DNA of 9,931 bases, taken from Deltaproteobacteria bacterium (GTDB taxonomy: Bacteria; Desulfobacterota; DSM-4660; Desulfatiglandales; HGW-15). The stretch lies in assembly GCA_021737245.1 (NCBI GenBank), contig JAIPEI010000099.1, forward strand, positions 1-9,931, given 5' to 3'. Shown here in pieces: positions 6,615-9,931 of this stretch. A model generated the notes under the pieces. The model did not search any database. It was not told the origin of the DNA and saw only the letters and a program-made list of their open reading frames with translations. The translations under genes were made by a program, and so were the position numbers. Each line of letters starts with the position of its first letter. Within the stretch, counting starts at the first letter, position 1.

Positions 6615-6754
6615 CGCCGCCCCCTTGAGCTTTCTTGAATCCTTTCCGGCCGGCGCGGTCTGTGGATGCGCCCGGCCTTTCCGCGACCTCGCAGCCCCGT
6701 TCCGTTCCGGGGCGAGGCCGCTTCTTTGAAGCACCGGATCCGACCCGGAAAGAG

Positions 6755-6770
6755 AGCAAAAGGCGTGCCG
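6755..6770 (-). promoter_or_regulatory. Sigma-54 (RpoN) -24/-12 promoter of the TPR/PATAN-cNMP operon
   Basis: On the minus strand CGGCAC (6770-6765), five bases GCCTT, then TTGCT (6759-6755). The consensus is TGGCAC-N5-TTGCW; only the first base differs. The invariant GG (6769-6768) and GC (6757-6756) are separated by exactly 10 nt. Transcription would begin near 6744, giving a leader of about 130 nt before the ATG at 6614. The divergent gene at 7310 encodes a sigma-54 activator, which independently supports the call. Confidence 0.72.
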
Positions 6771-6809
6771 AGGAAGAGACCATGCGGGGTCAAAGAGCAA
6801 CGGCCTGAT

Positions 6810-6998
6810 ATGCCTTGCATTTTTGCACGGGAAACCCGGCCCGCTGGTGAGAAACCGGCTCCGGCAGGTATTCATTTGTATACACAGATGCCTTTTTCTG
6901 CACATTCCTTGCCGGGAAATCCCCCGAAAACCGTACCGGGTTTATCGTCCCGCCGCCCGGCATTTTCCGCAAACGTGTCTGTGCGAATGCATTCAAGG
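6810..6998. promoter_or_regulatory. Candidate enhancer (UAS) elements for the sigma-54 promoter
   Basis: Three related short elements lie upstream of the sigma-54 promoter. The minus strand has GTGCAAAAATGCAAGGCAT (6828-6810) and GTGCAGAAAAAGGCAT (6903-6888); the plus strand has GTGCGAATGCATTCAAGG (6981-6998), which contains the palindrome GAATGCATTC. They share GTGC, an A-rich centre and AAGG, and lie about 40-230 bp upstream of the -24 element, where enhancer sites are expected. The match is by eye and the second copy has a different internal length. Confidence 0.3.
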
Positions 6999-7078
6999 TT
7001 TGGCCACGGGTTTCCGATTCCGGTCTCAAGGGCACGAAGGGATTCTCGTCCGGGCGGTCCCGGGCAAATACAAAAAAG

Positions 7079-7107
7079 TATACAATTCATGGGCGCCCTG
7101 CTAGAAT
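7079..7107 (+). promoter_or_regulatory. Possible sigma-70 promoter of the activator gene
   Basis: TATACA (7079-7084), a 17-nt spacer, then TAGAAT (7102-7107). The -35 matches TTGACA at 4 of 6 bases and the -10 matches TATAAT at 5 of 6, with optimal spacing. It would give a leader of almost 200 nt before the ATG at 7310. The -35 lies in the GTATACAA half of an inverted pair with TTGTATAC at 6876-6883. Confidence 0.45.
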
Positions 7108-7235
7108 GCGCTCCACATGGTCATTCTATCGTTCCGGTACGAGTCTCCCACAAATGCGGGCCCAAATGTGTGTCCGCGCTTGGTGCCCCGAAACGGACGC
7201 GAGCCTGATCCGGTTGCTGAACCTCGGCCGATTCG

Positions 7236-7259
7236 AGCTCGTGCCCATATAAACGAGCT
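7236..7259 (+). other. Leader hairpin AGCTCGT/ACGAGCT upstream of the activator
   Basis: A perfect 7-bp inverted repeat (7236-7242 and 7253-7259) with a 10-nt loop, about 50 nt before the activator's start codon. The loop bases GCCCA can alternatively pair with TGGGC at 7261-7265, so two structures compete. There is no T-tract, so it is not a simple terminator; a protein-binding palindrome or an RNA element in the leader are both possible. Confidence 0.4.
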
Positions 7260-7309
7260 TTGGGCATTGCCGCGTTTCCAATGCTGACACTGCATCCCTG
7301 GAGGTCAAC

Positions 7310-8812
7310 ATGAACACCCCCCCCGCACAGCCCAACTTCACCATTGACCGCCTGAGGGAGATCACCACCTGGGTCTCCTCCGTCCTGGACCTCGATCATC
7401 TCCTGGAGCTCATTATCAATACGGCCACCACAATGATGCACGCCAAGGCCAGCTCCCTGCTCCTGCTCGATCACAAGACACGAAAGCTCCACTTCAAGGT
7501 GGCGACGGGTGAGAAATCCGAGGAGGTGCGCAAGTTCGAGGTCAACCTGGGTCAGGGAATCGCAGGGCACGTGGCCATGACAGGAGAGCCCCTGCTGATC
7601 CCGGATGTGAGGAAGGACGATCGCTGGTACAAAAAAATCAGTGAATCCATTGGGTTCGAAACAAGATCCATTGCATGCGTCCCCATGAAGGTGGATGATG
7701 AGATCATCGGGGTGGTCGAGATCATTGACAAGGAAGACGGGAGCTCCATCCTCGACGAGGACATGAAGACCCTGACTGCGTTCGCCGGGCTGGCCTCCAT
7801 GGCCATCAGCAATGCCAAAAAGATTCAGAACGTGGAACGCGAGAACCGCAACCTGCGAGAGGAGATTGAAGGACGATACGCCATTGTGGGGGAGAGCCCG
7901 AGCCTTCAAAAGGTCATCTCGGACGCGTTCAAGGTGGCCAACTCCAGGACGAGCACGCTGATCCTGGGGGAAAGCGGAACCGGAAAGGAGCTTCTCGCCC
8001 GCCTCATCCACAGCGCGGGGCCGAGAAAGAACCGGCCGATGGTCACCCTGAACTGCGCCGCACTGCCCGAAACCCTCATGGAGGCGGAGCTGTTCGGCTA
8101 CGAGAGAGGTGCGTTTACCGGGGCGGTGGATCGGAAGGCCGGCAAGATCGAAGGGGCCGACGGCGGAACCCTGTTTCTCGACGAAATCGGGGAGATGTCT
8201 CCCGGGATGCAGGCCAAGCTGCTCCGCGTCCTCCAGGAAGGGATCTTCTACCGGGTGGGAGGCAATGTGCCCATCTCGGTGGACATACGAATCATCTCGG
8301 CGACAAACCGGGACATCGACCAGGATGTGGCCGAGGGGAACTTCCGCGAAGACCTGTTCTATCGGCTCGACGTGGTCCGCATCCGTGTCCCTCCCCTTCG
8401 CGAGCGGAGGGAGGACATCGAGCTCATCGCACGCCACTACCTCGATCTGTTCAAGCTTGAACGAGGACTCCACGACATGACCATCTCGCAGGCCGCCATG
8501 GACCGGATGCTTCAGTACGAGTGGCCGGGAAACGTTCGTGAGCTCCGCAACGCGGTCGAGCGGGCCGTGGTCATGGGGAACGATCGTGAGGTCCTCCCGG
8601 ACGACCTGCCCATCGGGTCCCCGCGGCGCGAGACCGCCCTCCCCGCCGTCGGTCTCACCCTCAAGGAGGCCGTGGACCGATTCAAGAGACAGCTCATCGT
8701 GGCAAATCTGCGCCAGACGGGTGGAAACCGGGCTCAGGCATCAAAAATCCTCGGAATCCAGCGCACCTACCTCTCCCGCCTGATCTCCCGCTACGGGATT
8801 CAGGATGTGTAG
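7310..8812 (+). CDS. GAF-AAA+-Fis sigma-54-dependent transcriptional activator
   Basis: A 500-aa bacterial enhancer-binding protein. Residues about 24-170 are a GAF ligand-sensing domain (LDHLLELIINTATTMMHAKA, VNLGQGIAGHVAMTGEPLLI, CVPMKVDDEIIGVVEI). The AAA+ domain spans about 190-420: Walker A GESGTGKE at 220-227, the sigma-54-contacting GAFTGA loop at 267-272, Walker B GTLFLDEIGE at 286-295, sensor I SATNRD at 330-335, arginine-finger region FREDLFYRL at 345-353 and WPGNVREL at 405-412. A Fis-type helix-turn-helix ends the protein (GGNRAQASKILGIQRTYLSRLI). There is no receiver domain, so control is by a small ligand, redox state or partner (NifA/FhlA-type architecture) rather than phosphorylation. 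All catalytic motifs are intact. A GGAGG Shine-Dalgarno lies 5 nt before the ATG. It is divergent from the TPR/PATAN-cNMP operon, whose sigma-54 promoter is a likely target, and overlaps the MFS gene by 8 nt. Confidence 0.95.
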   Translation: MNTPPAQPNFTIDRLREITTWVSSVLDLDHLLELIINTATTMMHAKASSLLLLDHKTRKLHFKVATGEKSEEVRKFEVNLGQGIAGHVAMTGEPLLIPDVRKDDRWYKKISESIGFETRSIACVPMKVDDEIIGVVEIIDKEDGSSILDEDMKTLTAFAGLASMAISNAKKIQNVERENRNLREEIEGRYAIVGESPSLQKVISDAFKVANSRTSTLILGESGTGKELLARLIHSAGPRKNRPMVTLNCAALPETLMEAELFGYERGAFTGAVDRKAGKIEGADGGTLFLDEIGEMSPGMQAKLLRVLQEGIFYRVGGNVPISVDIRIISATNRDIDQDVAEGNFREDLFYRLDVVRIRVPPLRERREDIELIARHYLDLFKLERGLHDMTISQAAMDRMLQYEWPGNVRELRNAVERAVVMGNDREVLPDDLPIGSPRRETALPAVGLTLKEAVDRFKRQLIVANLRQTGGNRAQASKILGIQRTYLSRLISRYGIQDV

Positions 8813-9931
8813 CGACAGGACCTTTGACCGGGAAAAGCGGGTCCTCTTCGGCGTGTGCGCAACGCTCTTTGTGATGAGCATGTTCTACAGGATGTCGGCG
8901 GCGGTCATCGCGGAGGACCTCGGCCGCGATCTCCATCTCGATCCCGGGGGACTGGGCCTGGTCGGCGGGGCTTTCTTCTATGCCTTCGCCCTGGTTCAGC
9001 TCCCCCTGGGCCTGCTCCTGGACCGGGCCGGCGCCAAGCGGACCATGATCATCCTGAACCTGACCGGCATGCTCGGGGCCTTTCTGTTTTCCATTGCAGA
9101 CGGGCTGGCTACGGCGGTGCTCGGCAGGATCCTGATCGGTGTGGGCATGGCGTCCAATCTCATGGGCTCGCTCAAGCTGTTCACCCACTGGTTCGACCTG
9201 CGCCGATTCGCCACGCTCTCCGGGCTGCTGGTTTCCCTGGGAACCCTCGGCACACTGGCGGCCACGAGCCCCCTGGTCTTTCTCTCGCAGGCCTTGGGGT
9301 GGCGCAGCGCTTTTCAGTGCCTGGCGGCCTTTCACGGACTGCTGGTGCTCGCCCTGGCCCTCCTGGTGCACGAGTCCCCTTCAGGCCGGCCGGCCGGGGC
9401 CCTGGACGCCGCGGACATCGCAACGTCCCGCAAGACCCCCTCTCCCCATCCCCTGGGGACCTTGTTTCGAAGCGGGAGCTACTGGGCCATCTCGTGGAGC
9501 ATCTTTCTTCGATACGGGGCGCTCGCATCCATACAAGCCCTTTGGGCGGGCCCTTTCCTGATGGTTTGCCTGGGTTTCTCCCAGGTCCGAGCCGGGAACA
9601 TTCTCCTCATGCTCAGTGTCGGCTTCATCCTTGGAGCCCCTGCGGGCGGGTTCGTGTCCGACCGGATCCTTCGGTCCAGGAGGAAGGCCGTCTCGCTGGC
9701 CATGGCCTGCTCAGCGGCGGCCATCCTCGCCCTGAGCCGCTGGCCCGTCCACGCCGCGCCGCTTCTTCTCGGCACGCTCCTGTTCATCAACGGCTTTTTC
9801 AACAGCTTCAATCAGATCAGCTATGCCCACATCCGCGAGCTCATGCCGCCGGACATGTCCGGCACCGCCATGACAGGAATCAACGTGTTCACCATGGCCG
9901 GGGCCGGGGTGTTCGTCCACGGCCTGGGTGA
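8805..9931 (+). CDS. MFS transporter, 3' end cut by window
   Basis: An inner-membrane major facilitator superfamily transporter; 375 codons are present and the frame is open at the window edge. Family length is about 400-430 aa, so one or two C-terminal helices are probably missing. The N-terminal half shows FYRMSAAVIAEDLGRDL at about residues 27-43, then the loop 2-3 signature GLLLDRAGAKRTM near 69-81 (consensus G-D-R-G-R/K-R), and a helix-4 segment GRILIGVGMASNLMG. A hydrophilic central loop near 192-215 (HESPSGRPAGALDAADI) separates two six-helix halves, and the second half carries a weaker repeat, GGFVSDRILRSRRKA. The substrate cannot be told; SYAHIRELMPPDMSGTAMTG is a known type of late-helix motif in this family. 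The ATG lies inside the end of the activator gene (8-nt overlap), with only a weak GGGA upstream, so translation is probably coupled to that gene. Confidence 0.88.
   Translation, partial: MCSDRTFDREKRVLFGVCATLFVMSMFYRMSAAVIAEDLGRDLHLDPGGLGLVGGAFFYAFALVQLPLGLLLDRAGAKRTMIILNLTGMLGAFLFSIADGLATAVLGRILIGVGMASNLMGSLKLFTHWFDLRRFATLSGLLVSLGTLGTLAATSPLVFLSQALGWRSAFQCLAAFHGLLVLALALLVHESPSGRPAGALDAADIATSRKTPSPHPLGTLFRSGSYWAISWSIFLRYGALASIQALWAGPFLMVCLGFSQVRAGNILLMLSVGFILGAPAGGFVSDRILRSRRKAVSLAMACSAAAILALSRWPVHAAPLLLGTLLFINGFFNSFNQISYAHIRELMPPDMSGTAMTGINVFTMAGAGVFVHGLG

Larger units (their letters stand above)
6615..7309. other. Divergent control region between the TPR operon and the sigma-54 activator
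   Basis: This 695-nt stretch holds no convincing gene; short frames on both strands lack Shine-Dalgarno sites and recognisable products. It is more AT-rich than the flanks between about 6800 and 7110. It contains a sigma-54 promoter facing left (6770-6755), a sigma-70-like promoter facing right (7079-7107), candidate enhancer elements between 6810 and 6998, an inverted pair TTGTATAC (6876-6883) / GTATACAA (7078-7085), the 10-bp palindrome GAATGCATTC (6985-6994), and a hairpin in the activator's leader (7236-7259). The spacing between the sigma-54 promoter and the activator gene is ample for upstream enhancer binding and DNA looping. Confidence 0.6.

Noticed and set aside
6615..6905. N-terminal extension of the TPR gene to 6905
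   Set aside because: It runs upstream of the predicted sigma-54 start site, has no Shine-Dalgarno, and its Arg/Pro-rich sequence does not look like the rest of the protein.
7001..7016. Possible sigma-54 promoter for the activator itself (TGGCCA-N5-TTCCG, plus strand)
   Set aside because: The essential -12 GC is replaced by CC and the -24 is imperfect; the sigma-70-like element at 7079-7107 is a better candidate.
6872..7104. Small frames on both strands in the divergent control region
   Set aside because: No Shine-Dalgarno sites, no recognisable motifs, and they overlap promoter-like elements.
7121..8473. A 450-codon open frame on the minus strand, opposite the activator
   Set aside because: It is antisense to a gene with all AAA+ motifs intact, has no recognisable domain, and is explained by GC-rich codon usage keeping the opposite frame open.
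8855..9931. A 358-codon plus-strand frame inside the MFS gene
   Set aside because: It is another frame of the transporter; the product is Gly/Pro/Arg-rich without helices, while the frame from 8805 gives clear MFS motifs.

Overview
The window is GC-rich and gene-dense, with short intergenic gaps and translationally coupled genes. The mix of protein families (PATAN/DUF4388 fused to cyclic-nucleotide-binding domains, a GAF-type sigma-54 activator, DUF2889, a DUF89 phosphatase, DUF2156 and a UPF0210/PFL-like protein) best fits a Desulfobacterota (former Deltaproteobacteria) chromosome. That placement is inferred from gene content only. No tRNA, rRNA, CRISPR array, prophage or intact insertion sequence was seen.

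Layout. (1) Positions 1-810, plus strand: C-terminal part of a UPF0210/DUF711 protein, cut by the window edge. (2) 811-1106: non-coding, with several hairpins, a short direct repeat and a motif resembling the dispersed repeats found near REP-associated (Y1) transposases. (3) 1107-4184, minus strand: a compact four-gene operon read from 4184 downward: DUF89-type metal-dependent phosphatase, DUF2156 acyl/aminoacyl-transferase-like protein, DUF2889 protein, and a divergent shikimate-kinase-like P-loop protein. The first two genes overlap in a GTGA; the last two are 1 nt apart. (4) 4185-4470: short intergenic region with a possible promoter and an 8-bp direct repeat. (5) 4471-6614, minus strand: two genes overlapping by ATGA, a TPR-like protein and a PATAN plus double cNMP-binding-fold protein. 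(6) 6615-7309: a 695-nt divergent control region. (7) 7310-8812, plus strand: a GAF-AAA+-Fis sigma-54 activator. (8) 8805 to the window end: an MFS transporter overlapping the activator by 8 nt and cut by the window edge.

The best-supported new observation is regulatory. The minus strand at 6770-6755 carries a near-perfect sigma-54 -24/-12 promoter (CGGCAC-N5-TTGCT) about 130-155 nt upstream of the TPR/PATAN-cNMP operon. The divergent neighbouring gene encodes a complete sigma-54 activator with an intact GAFTGA loop. A simple model is that the activator, itself read from a sigma-70-like promoter, senses a small ligand through its GAF domain and switches on the TPR/PATAN-cNMP pair. Related GTGC-containing elements between the two genes are candidate enhancer sites. 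The four-gene operon is a second, separate grouping of poorly characterised families with no obvious common pathway.

One long reading frame on the plus strand, the MFS gene, starts inside the end of the regulator gene and remains open to the window edge; its translation was made directly from the bases.
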